Translations under genes and position numbers: made by a program
DNA from: Acheta domesticus
Taxonomy: Eukaryota; Arthropoda; Insecta; Orthoptera; Gryllidae
DNA: 64,000 nt
NCBI GenBank assembly: GCA_031308135.1
Contig: JAHLJT010009436.1
Span: 160,554,885 to 160,618,884, forward strand
Direction: 5' to 3'
The notes under the pieces: generated by a model
Seen by the model: the letters and a program-made list of their open reading frames with translations, nothing else
What the model was told of the DNA's origin: nothing
The model's database searches: none
Shown here: in pieces, positions 47,895 through 60,849 of the stretch
Layout of the letters: each line of letters opens with the position of its first letter
Numbering within the stretch: the stretch's first letter is position 1

Positions 47895-49205
47895 TACATT
47901 TTGTTTAATGTACTGAAAAATTCTTGAAGACAAGACTGTGTTCTGTAACTTCTAGAAGTTTTGCTGTAAATTAATATATTTTTCAGAAATTTATTGACTT
48001 TTACAGTTTCAGATAGGAATGTAAAGAAGTTGTATCAGTTGAGCACTTGTCATATTTATGTACGTAAGTGTAAGTTCATTGTAGGTAACAGTACGTAGCG
48101 ATATGTAACATTTCCTTTCAGTTTCAACACGAGATGTATAACTTTTCGACGTAATCTTTAGCGAAGTATTTGAAAGAAATCCTCTTCACTCGAGTTTCAT
48201 TTATAATTCGTTCTGCCAGCTGTATTGTGTACAAAAGTAAACTGTGGCTTTGGCAAGCGTTGGTAGCATTACATTACATCAATAGAATTATGTCTTATGT
48301 TTTTAAATTTGATTCTTGTTGTTTTGTAGTAGCTGAAGATTGTATGGAATGTTTTGTAAAAAATGTTTCTGAGAAATATGAGAAGGAAGTTTAATAAAAA
48401 GAGGACTAGATCAAGAAACAGTAATTCCAAACAAGAAGGAAATGTGCATGCTCGAGAGTATTGGTATCATCAAATCTTCAAGAATTCGAAGATATACATA
48501 AGCACATTATCATTTACAATTAAAATTTTGCCACTTTAATGTTCAATTAACCTTTTTATAAAAGGTATTATTTTCTTAATTTCATTTTAATTCTAATTAT
48601 TTTTAATTAATTTAATATATTTCTGTCTTCTAAAAGTTAGTACTGTTGATCTTTGGAATTGTGATATAAAGTTACTATTACTAAATAGTTACATTCAAAC
48701 TATTTGTAGCTGAATGTTATTTACTCATATCAAAACTGATGGCAAATAAAATTATAAATTTAACTCATATATTTTCATGTTTTGTAGTCATTCTTCAATT
48801 CATCCTTTCCAATTAACTTTAAAAAAATATTATAGTATATAGTATGTATTTAAATAATTCTTGCAATCTTTGACTTTGGTTTTGATTTTGACGCGTTTCA
48901 ATGTTCATGGAAAATAAAATCTAATATCCATATTGCAAGCAAATTATGTTTGTAATTGTGTTTTCAATTGTGATAAACATTATTTTGTTTCAGTAAAATA
49001 TTATTTATCTGTTAGCTGTAATTCCTTTTTCTTTAAAATGTCATATTCCTGGATTATTTGATGGCAATTTTAATTAATATAAAGCTTATTTATATATTGT
49101 TATTCTTAACATTTTTTCTATTTCTAGAGGCTGTGAGAAATTGTAGATTTAATGGGAAATTTCATAATTAGTACTATTTGAATGAATAAATGAAATTATC
49201 TTTCT
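47895..49205. other. Non-coding stretch
   Basis: AT-rich; no gene or repeat that I can support. Confidence 0.45.
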
Positions 49206-49214
49206 CTTTGTTTT

Positions 49215-49251
49215 ACTTTCTTGCATATTGCGTACGCAATATAGAGAAAGT
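49215..49251. repeat. 37-bp hairpin centred on CGTACG
   Basis: The core ATATTGCGTACGCAATAT (49225-49242) is a perfect palindrome. The outer ACTTTCT/AGAGAAAGT arms also pair. A related hairpin, in opposite orientation, lies at 56787-56815. Confidence 0.65.
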
Positions 49252-49349
49252 GTTGTAATGCTGCTAGAAATCTGCAGTATTTCGACAGAAAAACTGTTAT
49301 TCCCTGGCCCTGGTGAAGAGAAAGTGAATAAATTTTGTTCCTACACGTA

Positions 49350-49618
49350 GTAAATTAGCTCCGCGGCTATCTATTGGTCAGCGTGGCCGCTTTCCACTAC
49401 GCGGCCCCAGGTTCGATTCCCGGTCGAGGCTAGGCTATAGTATGCGTTTTCCTTGCAATTCCCCAGTATCTGTTGCTGTGTGACGATGAGAAAATTCACT
49501 TCTCAGGTTGAAAAGACCGGAGTACGGCCTAGGGGTGTCTACGTGCTAACCACACGTACCCTCTTAGCCCATGGCCGCGAGGCAGGGACGTCGCCGGTTG
49601 GCCTGAGCCCGTTCACGG
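49350..49618 (+). mobile_element. tRNA-derived SINE, split by the jockey element
   Basis: A tRNA-like head carries an A-box-like segment (TATTGGTCAGCGTGGCCGC, about 49373-49391) and a B box GGTTCGATTCC (49410-49420). The body runs to AGCCCGTTCACGG, where the jockey element inserted. The rest would continue from 57627. The 5' end is approximate. Confidence 0.65.
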
Positions 49619-49855
49619 CCAGTTCGCTCCGAGCAGCGGTAGGGTACACATCGAGCTCCGCTCTGCTCAGTAACGGCGAAAATTAAAGTACTGTCTCGAC
49701 AAGAGCAAGTTATTTCTTTATAGTTCTAAAGCATTAGTTGACAGTGAAAAGTGTATTGTACAGTGCGCCGAACACAGCAATTCTAATTATTTCTAATAAT
49801 TAGTAACAGTGCAGCGCCGCTCGGCCCTGGCCTAGGCCAGAGCATCGCCGAAGCC

Positions 49856-51291
49856 ATGGCGGCCGTGTACAACACGAACGCCATGGACACATCACCCAGC
49901 CTAGTGCAGAATCATCGAGAGGAACATTTAGAAGCAGAAGAACAGCAACGGATCCGTGAACTGCAGCTAACTCCACCCGATCAATTCGTGGGTAGTGACA
50001 GCTATCAGCAGGGAACCGAAACACCAGTCGTGAATCAATGCCGGTAACGGCATACCCGAGGTTAGTAACCATGACGTAGCCAGCGGCCTCGCCCATGGCC
50101 AAATTGTTCAAATGACTTCCAGTAACGGTAGCAGCAATGTAATCTTCATGAACAACAGTGGAAAAAGAAGTTTAAATGATAGTAGTACTGACTCATTACC
50201 GCATAAAAAATCTTTAAATAGCTCAGACTATGTTTACTCAGTGCCAACTGGAAACAGATACGCACCACTAGAGAAACTGAATACAGAAACTAGGTTCAAC
50301 TACGTAAACGAAACCCCGAATCAAGAAATGAAAATGTTAAAATTCCTCCTATATATGTTAACGATATAGAGAGCATTTTAGAATTCAACAGAGAAATAAA
50401 ATCTAAAATAACTAATCAGTTCACCACAGATATTAAAAACAATCGCATTAAACTTATGTTCAGAACCATAATAGATTTCAGAAATGCTATCAAACATTTA
50501 ATCAACACCAACAGGAGATTCCACACTTACAAGGACCCCGCTAATAAGAAGTTTTCAATAGTGTTCAAAAACTTACACATATCAATAACCCAAGAAGAAA
50601 TATACGAAGATCTGAAGGAAAAATGCTCGTCATTAATTAGTGTCACAAGACTATATAAAAACAACATTCCCATACCTGTGGTAGCCGCTGAATTCGACGG
50701 CCGACACAGCATTGAATCAGTTCTCCAAATTAAACAAATTTGTAATTTGAGTGTTAAACCTGAAAAAAGACGAAAAAATAAAGGTCCTGTTCAATGTCTA
50801 CGATGTCTGGACTTTGGGCACACCAGGAACAACTGTAACCACACAATTTCTTGTATTTACTGTGCAGAAAATCACTACTCTGTAAATTGTCCCCAACGGG
50901 AACAAGTACCTGTTTGTAGGAACTGCAAGGGCCCCCACCGTGCGGACATACGAACTGCCGAATGTCCGTACTACAGAAAACTAATAGAACCCCCACCCCA
51001 ACAAATGCACAAGAAAGGAATGCTAAAACCAAAGAAAATAAAAGCAGGCCACCTCCGCCTCGACTCTCCATCCACAACTTCCCAGGTCTTCAATCAAATA
51101 GTCCTATTCCAAACTTCACCCATGAGACCAATCAGCCTACAAGATCTCCACATATCCATTATAATCAAAACTCGGCGCAACCAATTAACCATATTCCTAA
51201 CCAAAATAATAACTCGTTCGTGCATTCACTAGTCAACTCCATCACAACCTACATAATCAATATAATAAACACCTATCATTCCATCAATTAG
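49856..51291 (+). pseudogene. jockey-clade LINE ORF1 (gag-like zinc-knuckle protein), frameshifted
   Basis: RNA-binding protein of a jockey element. The N-terminal part starts MAAVYNTNAMDTS at 49856. The frame changes near 50040, continues through MTSSNGSSNVIF (50112 on), and changes again near 50330 into the segment with KFSIVFKNLHISITQEEIYEDL, which resembles the PRE/C2HC domain of jockey gags. Three zinc knuckles follow: CLRCLDFGHTRNNC, CIYCAENHYSVNC and CRNCKGPHRADIRTAEC (about 50794-50970). Near 51010 the frame changes to a proline/asparagine-rich tail ending at 51291. Each break is a small indel and no block is missing. Confidence 0.8.
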
Positions 51292-51335
51292 CAATATTCA
51301 GAACTCATTCTCAGCGTATTTGAATAATATTAATA

Positions 51336-54054
51336 ATGGCAGTACAGCACCTTAGTAATATAAATCTACTAAATTGGAATGCAAATGGCGTAACCAATAA
51401 AAAACACGAACTTAATTATTTCCTGAAAGCAAAACAAATAAAAATAGCCTGCATAACGGAATCCCATCTTAAAAGCAATATTGTTTTTAACATGCCGGGT
51501 TACAATATACTTAGAACCGACAGACTAAACAGCAACGGAGAAGGAGTCATGATTCTTATAGAAAGAACTGTTCCATATATATACAAGTAAATCTCCCAAA
51601 TACACCTGGATTAGAAACAGCAGCAATTAAATTTCTTTTAAACAATAGACTCTTAACCCTGATTGCAGCATACAAATCACCACAAATAAAAATACAAGAT
51701 ACAAATATTGAATCACTATTTCAACTGAACTCCCCCGTCTTACTCATTGGAGATCTAAACGCAAAAAACTCTAACTGGGGATGTAGAAATACAAATAATG
51801 CGGTCGACACTTACTAAAACTAATTAATGATCTAAATTTAAGACTTTTAATTCCGCCAGAACCAACACATTATCCATACGACACGAACAAACATCCAGAC
51901 ATCTTGGACATTGCAATCAGTAATACACAAAATACATTCCATTCAACTCCTCTATTCGAACTGGATTCTGATCATTTACCAACAATCATCTCAACACACA
52001 CTCCTCCACCGCCCCCACGTCCACCCACCCACTCATTAAACATCAACAACATAAACTGGAAGGAATTCAGGAAAATAATAACAAATAAAACCACCAAGTT
52101 TAAAAATTTAAACACCCCACTCGAAATAGAAAGAGCAATATCATACTTACATGACATAATCACCAACGCCATTAAACAACTACAATCCAATAGACCCCTC
52201 ATCACCCACAAAACAACTAATAAGATACTGCCAGGAAAAATATTAACAGTAATCAACACTAGGAACAGAACCAGAAGATTATGGACCAAAACCAGAAACC
52301 CACAGCTAAAGAAAGAATTGAACCTACTTAATTCAATAACAAAAAAGCAATTAACGACTTTCACTGCTCATCTTACAACAAATTATAAAATCATTGAGTA
52401 CAACCAATAATTCGCTCTGGCAGTTCACAAAACATATTCTAAAAAAGAAAAATAGTATCCCACCTCTAAATACGATAACAGGGAAAAAATTCGCACCATT
52501 TGAAAAAGCTGAAGCCTTGGCCGATCATTTCGAACATCATTTACGCTCAACAACACACCAACCCATCCCGACCACGCTATGATATTACAAACAATTTCAG
52601 CCCCGAACTATGATGTACCACATAAGATAAAATTCATATCCCCAAATGAAGTGAAAAACATTATTAAAAAACTACCACAAAAAAAGCCCCTGGACACGAC
52701 AAAATCACCAATAAGATTCTCAAAAACCTCCCATTCCCAACTATAGCTTACATCAATAACATATATAACTCAATAATAAGAACTGGATATTATCCTATAG
52801 TATGGAAAAACTCAGTTATAATACCTATTCCAAAACCATACAAAAATCATAGCAATGCAGAGAACTACAGGACGATAAGCCTACTAACATCTCTTTCAAA
52901 AATTCTTGAAAAATTAATTCTAAAAAGATTAAATAGCTACTTACAGAAAACACAAATCATCCCATTGCACCAGTTTGGCTTCATAAAACACGTATCAACA
53001 GCACACCAACTACTCAGACTCTCAGAATATATCCACACAGCCTATCAAAACAAACACCATACAGTACTCTCATTTCTCGACATTTCTCAGGCGTTTGACC
53101 GAGTATGACACGAAGGACTTTTATACAAACTCCGAACTATGGGAACACCAACCTACTTAGTTAAAGTTATCAAAAGTTTTTCTAACCGACAGATCTTTCA
53201 CAGTTTCAGTAGAAAATCACATCTCCAATCCCCGCAAAATACTAGCAGGTCTTCCCCAAGGATCACCACTCTCACCCACTCTATTCAACATATACACTGC
53301 AGACATACCCACTACAATACAGACCCAATTAGCACAATTCGCCGACGATACCGCCATCTACAAGTCCAGCCAGTCACTCAAAATCATTACCGATATACAA
53401 CATCACCTAAACAAAATAGACAATTGGTCAACATTGTGGAAAATCAAACTTAACCCAAGTAAATCAACCGCTAAAATATTTTCTCTCAGACCATTTGCCC
53501 ACCCACCTCCATTACATATAAATAAATACACAATTCCATGGACATCACAAAACCAAACAGTAAAATATCTCGGGCTGAACTTTGACACAAGACTCAACTG
53601 GAAAACACACATAACACTGAAACAACAGCAAGCTAAAATAAAAATAGCTCAACTAAAACCCCTTATCATCTTCAAAAGCTGTTTATCCTTAACAAATGCC
53701 ATTACACTTTATAAAGCAATAGTCAGACCCTTAATGCTGTACGCATGCCCCATCTGGACCAACGCATCTATCTCCAATATCAATAAACTTCAAGTTGTAC
53801 AAAATAGATTTCTCAGATTGGCAACACAAGCCCCATGGTTCATTTCAAACGCCCAACTTCATAAAGAACTAAATATATCACCGATCATCAAACATATCGC
53901 CCACCTTTCCAACAATTTTTATTCCAATCTGAATACAATAAACCAAGCAGTCCACTACAACCTGGCCTCATTAAATGATCTCCCAACCAGAATTAAAAAC
54001 AGATTTCCTTTCGAAGCCTTCTTGCAAATTTTCTCCCTAAACTGTTCTAAGTAG
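51336..54054 (+). pseudogene. jockey-clade LINE ORF2 (endonuclease/reverse transcriptase), frameshifted
   Basis: Endonuclease blocks are INLLNWNANGVTNKKHEL (from 51360), ITESHLKS, LLIGDLNAKNSNWGCRN (about 51740-51790), DILDIAISN and LDSDHLPTI (about 51962-51988). RT blocks are AENYRTISLLTSLSKILEKL (about 52857-52916), FLDISQAFDRV (about 53074-53106), LPQGSPLSPTLFNIY and the catalytic FADDT (53338-53352). The C-terminal thumb region (53434-54054) is open. Frame changes or stops occur near 51590, 51815, 52395, 52580-52690, 53107 and 53220. The total length of about 900 codons is normal for the clade. Confidence 0.82.
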
Positions 54055-54639
54055 GGGCTCTTGTAGTTTCCTACACCAAGAGTAGTGTAGTCAGAGTTGG
54101 GCAGTATCGAAAATACTTGTATTTAAAATACGTATTTTCGATACTTTTGTAATTTGTATTTTGTATCGAAAATACATATTTAAACATGTATTTTGTATTT
54201 GTATCGAAAATGCTTTCTGATAGTATTTTGTATTTTCACAATACAAAAATACTTTTTATTAATCCGTCACAAACATTGATTGGGCCAGTAAATGGAGACG
54301 GTCCTGCCACGTGGACGGGTTGCAACCGGACCTCCGGTTCCTCCGATAACGTTTTTTTCCCCTCCGTCGGTTCAACCGGAGATAAATGGAGGAGCACTGT
54401 AGTCACGGTGTAAGATATATTCTTAACCGTGGCTATAATCGCGAGCTCCGATTCAATTTCTCGGAGAGCAGGCTCCGCATGCCAGAACGAGTGCTGCCCA
54501 TGTGTGTGCCTCGTGGCCCCTGTGCTTGTGCGCAGTGATTAAAAACTTGTGCTTGCGGTGTTTTTAAGAGCTTGGTATTTTGTTATGATATATTTAGGTA
54601 AAAAAATATTTTTTTCCTGGGTACCTTGTTCTAAATGAA

Positions 54640-55376
54640 ACTTTATATATACATTTTAGGTTTATTTGAACTAAAACCCGTCAATTTTACAGCGCCTAAA
54701 AGAGCCTATTTCAACATGAATGCCTATCTCTGCCTATTTTACGTTTTAAAAACCTAAAATGAGACTAATTTGCCTAATTTCGTCTATGGCTTCTTTTCCC
54801 ATTTTTCTTCTGTGTTGGCACAACAGACAAGGATGATATTAATTTTAAGTTAATTTTAACAACTCAAATTGCATTCGTCCCCTTGTTCCTTTTTATCCAC
54901 TTGCCTCATTTTGTCGCCTGAAGAGAGCGAGAAATGAGTATACCGGATCTTGCGATAAATGTCTCCACGCCACTACTTCCTGACTTCATAGTGAAGCTGC
55001 CTCCGTTTCTAAGATAAAGCGATTGAATTTCCCTGAAAGCAAAGTGATCTTAACCGATATGAAACATTAATTTTCTCTTGAAAACTTGGAGACTGTATTA
55101 GTAATTTATTGTGGGGCAAAATACAGAACACAATAAATTACTAATAATAATTTTAACTATAAATAAACTCGTTCATAAATAGTATTATCGCAAAATATTC
55201 AATACTGATTCTACGTAATATTTGATTTATGTTCTTATCTTTGAGAAGTATAAAAATAAGGTCTAAAAGTGAGTTTTCTTGTAAGTTTCGAGTTTTATTA
55301 GAGCCTATTGAAAAAAGCCTAGCAGATGCTGAAAGAACCTATTTTAGGCACCTAAAATGCATATTTCAAAACCTAA
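54640..55376. repeat. Repeat unit with AGGC-motif arrays at both ends (copy 1)
   Basis: Many GCCTA/TAGGC units (GCCTAAAAGAGCCTATTTC, ATGCCTATCTCTGCCTATTT and others) cluster at 54690-54790 and 55290-55376. A related unit lies at 60850-61880. Confidence 0.5.
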
Positions 55377-55377
55377 C

Positions 55378-56820
55378 TAGTGGTGCTACAGAATGGCACA
55401 GACTTTCCCGTATTAGCTTTCTATTTCCTTCGGCTTCGGAATTGGATTTTGGATTTGCCACATACTCCTGCCAGCTACCATCTGTCACCGCCCAAAGTAC
55501 TTTTTTTTTTTTTTTTTTTTTTTTACATTTTCTAAATTTTTTCGGTATCCTAATGGTAGAAAGGAAATATTAATATTACAATGTTAAAGAACAGTGAAAC
55601 CTCGAAATGACAATTGTATTTCAAAAATTTGTTTAAAAATGTTTAAAAAATGATGTTTAAGTGCTACTAAAAATGCGAAATTTGAACACAGAAAATTTTG
55701 AGTTTCCGAAAAACTTCATTTGAAGTAATTTAAAGCACATTAACTCGCAAATAAAATAGTGTTTACAAACTGCTGGTAACGTGCATATTAAAGGTGTGAA
55801 AGATCTTTCAAAAAACTTACATTTGTGTAATTTTTGAGAAAAAAATACCCCAAATTAACTTTACGTCATATTAAAGAGCGCAATTTGCACTATACGTTCG
55901 AACAATTTGAAGAAAAAAAATTGAAGCCATTTTTTGAGAAAATGGCGTTTGAGCGTTTATGAAAATGCGGAATTTTGAACTAGTTTTCACAGAAAACAGT
56001 TGACTTCTGGAGAAACTTTACTTGTCATTGTTTAAAGCACATGAACTCGTAAATTTAATAATGTAAACAAATCGCCATTAATGTAAATATTAACGACGAG
56101 AGACGAGGTAAAAAAAAATTATATTTTCGCAATTTTTGAAAAAAAAACAAAAGAATAGAGCAATATGGCGTTTATGTCACCTCGTAGAGCACATTTATCA
56201 ATATCCCTACGAAAAGTTTAAAGAAAAAAATTGGCGTCGTTTTTGAGAAAAATTATGTTTTTGTAATTTTTTAAAATTGCAAATATTTCGCGCAATATTG
56301 AGCGAAAACTACAACAATTTTCAAAAAAATCTCTATCTTTAATTTTGTAGTTGTAGGAAGACGTCGAACAAATTCAAACTTTTGCATTTTCGAAAATTCG
56401 AAAGTTAACCGTGAAAATGAGACCTATGCCACTTTTATAAGTGTTTTTACTCTATTCTTAAAAGAAATTTAAAGAAAACATTTGGTGCCGTTTCTGAGAA
56501 AATTTTGAAGATGTCCGGGGGGCTTCATGTAAAGTACCCCCAAATTTTGAAGAAACTTTTCCAAAATCGCGGCGCCTCGAGTGGAAGCAGATTGACCGGT
56601 GTATATCCATTTTAGAAGAAATCGCACCTATAGTTAAGCGCTAGTGTTGTTCAAGGACGGACGGACGGACCGACGGACGTTTGGAAAAGGTTTTGGTATC
56701 AAGGGACCTCAACGTGTATTCCCTTGAAATCTTGAAATCGATTTTCCGCCGAATTACATAACTTTTCCTATAGTACGTATATTTTTCCGTATATACGTAC
56801 GTATACGGGAAAGTAAAAAT
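55378..56820 (+). repeat. AGTGGNGCTACA repeat family, copy B
   Basis: It starts AGTGGTGCTACAGAATGGCA. The long interior is made of related segments around TTTTGAGAAAATGGCGTTTG and its variants, then a CGGACGGACGGAC run (56655-56680). It ends near the CGTACG hairpin (56787-56815). It is non-coding. Confidence 0.5.
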
Positions 56821-57626
56821 CCACAGTATTCATCATATATATTTTATATATCATCATTTAGTTCATATTTTAAATCTAAAAAAGCATCTTGGTTAATTGT
56901 CTATAACCTGCAATATTTGTCCCAAACTATCACCTCCCAAGAACTCATTGTAAGATCTTTAAACTCCAAGTATCCCTTCGGCTCTTAGCATGGACAAGAT
57001 GCCTTTCAGACTTGAAATAAATTGCGTAACGCAAATTTCGAGTATTTTCAAATCCTTTCCCCCCTTGTAAAGCACTTTCCTATCTCTATGTAAAGCAGCG
57101 TAACGCTGCCTCAGATCCCCTCTCTCCCCCTTCAGAGTTACGTTATTTATGGATGACCCATATGGATACCTGAAATGGGTTCAAAATTTCATTTGCAATA
57201 TTTCTGTATAAAGAATGTTTTATATTTTTAATAATAAAATGTTAAATATGATGTGATATTTTATTGAACGTGAATGATTATTTAAAAGAGAAAAAATAGA
57301 AGTTATTATGTGTAAAACACCGTTTGATTGTATTTTGTATTTTTCAAAAGTATTTTAAAATACTATTTTGTATTTTGTATCTAAAATACATCTACGAAAG
57401 TATTTTTGTATTTGGTATCTAAAATACTTTCGGCGTAGTATTTTGTATTTTGTATCTGAAATACATTTTTCAAGTATTTTGCCAACTCTGAGTGTAGTTA
57501 TGTTAAGTTAAGTTTACTTTAAGTTATAATGTAAGCCATCACAACACATGATGGAGTAATTTATTACTGAACTGTGTACTATCCAACAATAAATAAATCA
57601 TTATTAAAAAAAAAGCCCGTTCACGG

Positions 57627-59000
57627 GATGTTGCACCAAGTACAAACATACCAGCTTTTCCCTGGAATAGTACCGCTTTTGACAACATTGATGGCCTAGA
57701 TTTTAATTTATTTTGCATTAAATAATTGGTAATAGTGTTATATCATAGTTGAAAACTAGACAAATGATTCATTCTACTATAAAAACTCCTACCAAGTAAA
57801 GGCGAGTAAGTAAAAACGCGGCTAAAACAAACGTGAGCGAATGCAACCCCCAATGCACTGCCTACTTTCTGGATGAGTCTTAACATCTATCTTTCATAAT
57901 TACAAAGCAGTAAAATATCTTAATATCTTTTTATCTACAAATTAACATTTTAGATATCTTTATTACATTTTCCAGGGTCTCTCGCCCATTTTACCCTCAC
58001 TCCGTAGTAAAGCTGAAGCTCCACTACCTCGAATTCAAAACCCTGCGATTACCGTATCAGGAAGAAATTAATTTTAAAGTGCACCACTATTTCAATACAA
58101 TATCTAAAATTCAAGCCAATTAAATGCAGTTGCAAAAAGACCATGCCTCTTCTTTCCTTTTTAACAGTAGATAAATAATAAGTTTTGATTACCGAACAAA
58201 ATGGTATATAAAATTCCTTTGACGACGAAATTAGTCGGACCCACGGGAACAAACTGATTTGATTCACTGGAAACCGAGCTGCATCGTGCTGTGAGAGCGG
58301 ACAGTCGTCTCCCGGTAGATATTGAGTGCGAATTCAGTTCGAAAATAAACATTAATAACCATTGGTTTTTCCTCACTACGGGGTACTTTACCACTCTTGC
58401 GCTTTGCGTTTAGTGGATCATACATTCTCCAGTACGTTTGCAAGGAAAAATAAATTAAATTTAAAAAATTGTAAATTAATAAATTTACTACAACCTAAAA
58501 ACCAAAATGAAGAAAAGCAAACGAAATTACATTTAACTTCGACTTGTTTAAAACCATAAATCTCAAAATCTTAACTCAACTAAATACAGGCGATAAAACA
58601 CAACCGGAACCCGAACATTCTGAGCACTATATGATACAGCAACCGAAGCAAGTGATACCGCAGCTGTGGCTGATTCCAACAGCCGAACGTATGCCTTCCT
58701 ACAAAAATTAATACATTCTAAAGATATTCACCACGATTTTGTGTAATATATAATGTAGTTCGAGCTATTATTTTGCTAGTGTAATTGTTGTTATGAAATA
58801 TTATGTTAATGAGATTTGAAAACAGTTTTGAAATCATAAAAAACAGGGGGGGTGTTTATTTACCGGAAAAGCCCATAAGGCCCTGTACTTAATTCTTCAC
58901 TTCGGGCGTGCTATAGAACTCTAAATTTCTTATCGGCTCATCCTATTTAACATACTAAATCAGTAGTCTGTTTGTTAATAGATCGAGCCATAAGATTTTC
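57627..59000. other. Non-coding stretch, starting with the split SINE's remainder
   Basis: The first bases (GATGTTGCACC...) should continue the SINE interrupted at 49618. Beyond that no feature is recognised; a moderately GC-rich block at 58250-58330 has no clear identity. Confidence 0.4.
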
Positions 59001-59399
59001 CCATAATTTAGATAGTTGTGAAGTTTTCATAATTTAGATAATGTTAGAAAAAGTTAAGGAAAGAACAATTATCCAAAATTATTTGTGAGAAGATGCATTA
59101 TCAAGAGATTAAATAAATTAAGAGTAATGGGCAGGGGCGGGATTTCGGATCTTTCATTGGGGGGGGGGCAAATTTGGGCGCTATTGTGAACACGAAAATG
59201 TTCGTTTATATGAACGGTTTTAATTAATTGTGCTGTAGCTACATACGCTGTTTTCAATTTTGTTAATTATTTAATTGATTTTTATTGAATGTTATTAATT
59301 AGATTAGTTGAATACAGAGGTTACGATCCCCATTGTAATTTGAACGGTCCGAACTGTAAATTCAACAATGCATTTTTCTCAGTGAATCATACATCGAAA

Positions 59400-60235
59400 A
59401 ATTGAAAATGTTTATTATTTATTTTAATCAAAAATGTTTCTGCATAACTGTAGGAAACATATTTTGAAATCTACATTAATAAATTATTTTAATTAAATGT
59501 AATATTCTGTGCAAGGTGATAATATGAGCCTCCCCTTTTATTTCGACTTGTGTGCGCATGTACATTGTACAATGTGCACGTGTACATTAAATTATGTTTT
59601 ATAAAGTTATTAAAAACCCAACAGTTTTCTGTAAAAATGAGCTCAAATTTCCGCATTTTCAGAAACACTCAAACACCGTTTTCTCAAAAATGGCTCCAAA
59701 TTTTTCTTCAAAATTTTTATATTGTAGTGTTTAAGATGACATAAAATTAATTTTGCTGTATTATTTTGTTTCTTCAAAAATTACACAAATGTAATTTTGT
59801 TGAAATTTCTTTGATGTCTTTAATATGCTCATTATCGGCGATTTGTATATATTATTACATTTGTGAGTGGCAGTGATTCAAACGACTTCCAACAAAGCTT
59901 TTCGAAATCGAAATAGTTTTCTGTAAAAGAGAGCTTCAAATTTCGCGTTAACACATTTCGTAACGCTTAAACGCCATTTTCGTAAAAATGGCACCACATT
60001 TTTCAACGAAAATTTCCATTTAGGACTAAGTCTTACTCTTCAATAATATTCTTAAAGTAGTTTTTCGGTTCTGCCATTAGGAAACCGAAAAACTGAGCAA
60101 ATGTGAAAAAAATGTTCGGGCGGCGATAGATTGTTGCTGGCATAAGGATGGGGCATGACCGAAAAGTCATCCCCGACCAATGAAATTAGGAAACTAACTA
60201 CTAGGAGAAAATCTGTGCCATTCTGTAGCTCCACT
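59400..60235 (-). repeat. AGTGGNGCTACA repeat family, copy C
   Basis: It is the reverse orientation of copy B. It closes with AATCTGTGCCATTCTGTAGC then TCCACT at 60235. The interior shares AAAATGAGCTCAAATTTCCG- and CAAAAATGGCTCCAAATTTT-type segments with 55600-56300. The left limit is uncertain. Confidence 0.5.
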
Positions 60236-60849
60236 AATTCCTTTTTGTTTTGGCGCTAAAATCTTTGGTGGCATCTAAAACAAAAATAGTGCAAACACAA
60301 GTTGTAGTATATGTTTTACAAACCAGTTAAAGTTTGGGGCTCATACGTATATATACGCTCGTATACGCACCATATTTCGGGGCTCGTTTTACAATCATCG
60401 CCATATTAAAATTCTGCAAACTAAAACCGGTCTATGATAGTTCGAAATTACAGATTGAATGCATAAAAAACAATGTTTAAAACATATATTTCATTCGTTA
60501 AAAATCAGAATCGGTCTAAGCAAACTCAACTCTAATTAAAAGCCAAAGATATACCTTCCAAAGCTTTTAGAACTGAGAAAACACGAACACGTCTGTTTTA
60601 CATCAGTTCGCATATACAGCTAAATCACAAAGCTATATTGGCAACAGGAGTTATTAGACTAGTTAAAATTGTTCCTGCTAGAATGTTTATGATATATGAA
60701 AAGACACCAGGGGGGTCATATTATATAAAATGGTTCATGTCAGCACCTTTAATTCTATCTACATCTAATAAACGGGAAATACTATTTCTTTTTGAGAGAG
60801 AAAAATTGAGTGTTATGATTAGACCTTGGAATTTTACTCACAAAAAAGG

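Larger units (their letters stand above)
54092..57490. mobile_element. hAT-like element with GTATTTT subterminal arrays (copy 2), in jockey 3' UTR
   Basis: The termini are CAGAGTTGGGCAGTATC on the left and, read inward from the right, CAGAGTTGGCAAAATAC. An exact 8-bp target duplication AGTGTAGT flanks it (54084-54091 and 57491-57498). About 120-150 bases inside each end are arrays of GTATTTT/AAAATAC units. No transposase is recognised. The interior holds an AGGC-repeat tract (54640-55376) and a long repeat (55378-56820). Confidence 0.85.
49619..57613 (+). mobile_element. jockey-clade LINE, full length, split by a hAT-like element
   Basis: AGCCCGTTCACGG stands immediately before (49606-49618) and right after the A-tail (57614-57626). 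This 12-13 bp target duplication fixes both ends. Order: 5' leader, ORF1 (gag-like), ORF2 (endonuclease + RT), 3' UTR with AATAAA near 57591, A9 tail. A 3.4-kb hAT-like element (54092-57490) sits in the 3' UTR. Without it the LINE is about 4.6 kb, the normal size. Both ORFs are frameshifted, so it is inactive. Confidence 0.85.

Noticed and set aside
58161..58394. 77-codon minus-strand frame in a GC-richer block
   Set aside because: No motif, no splice support and no recognisable family.
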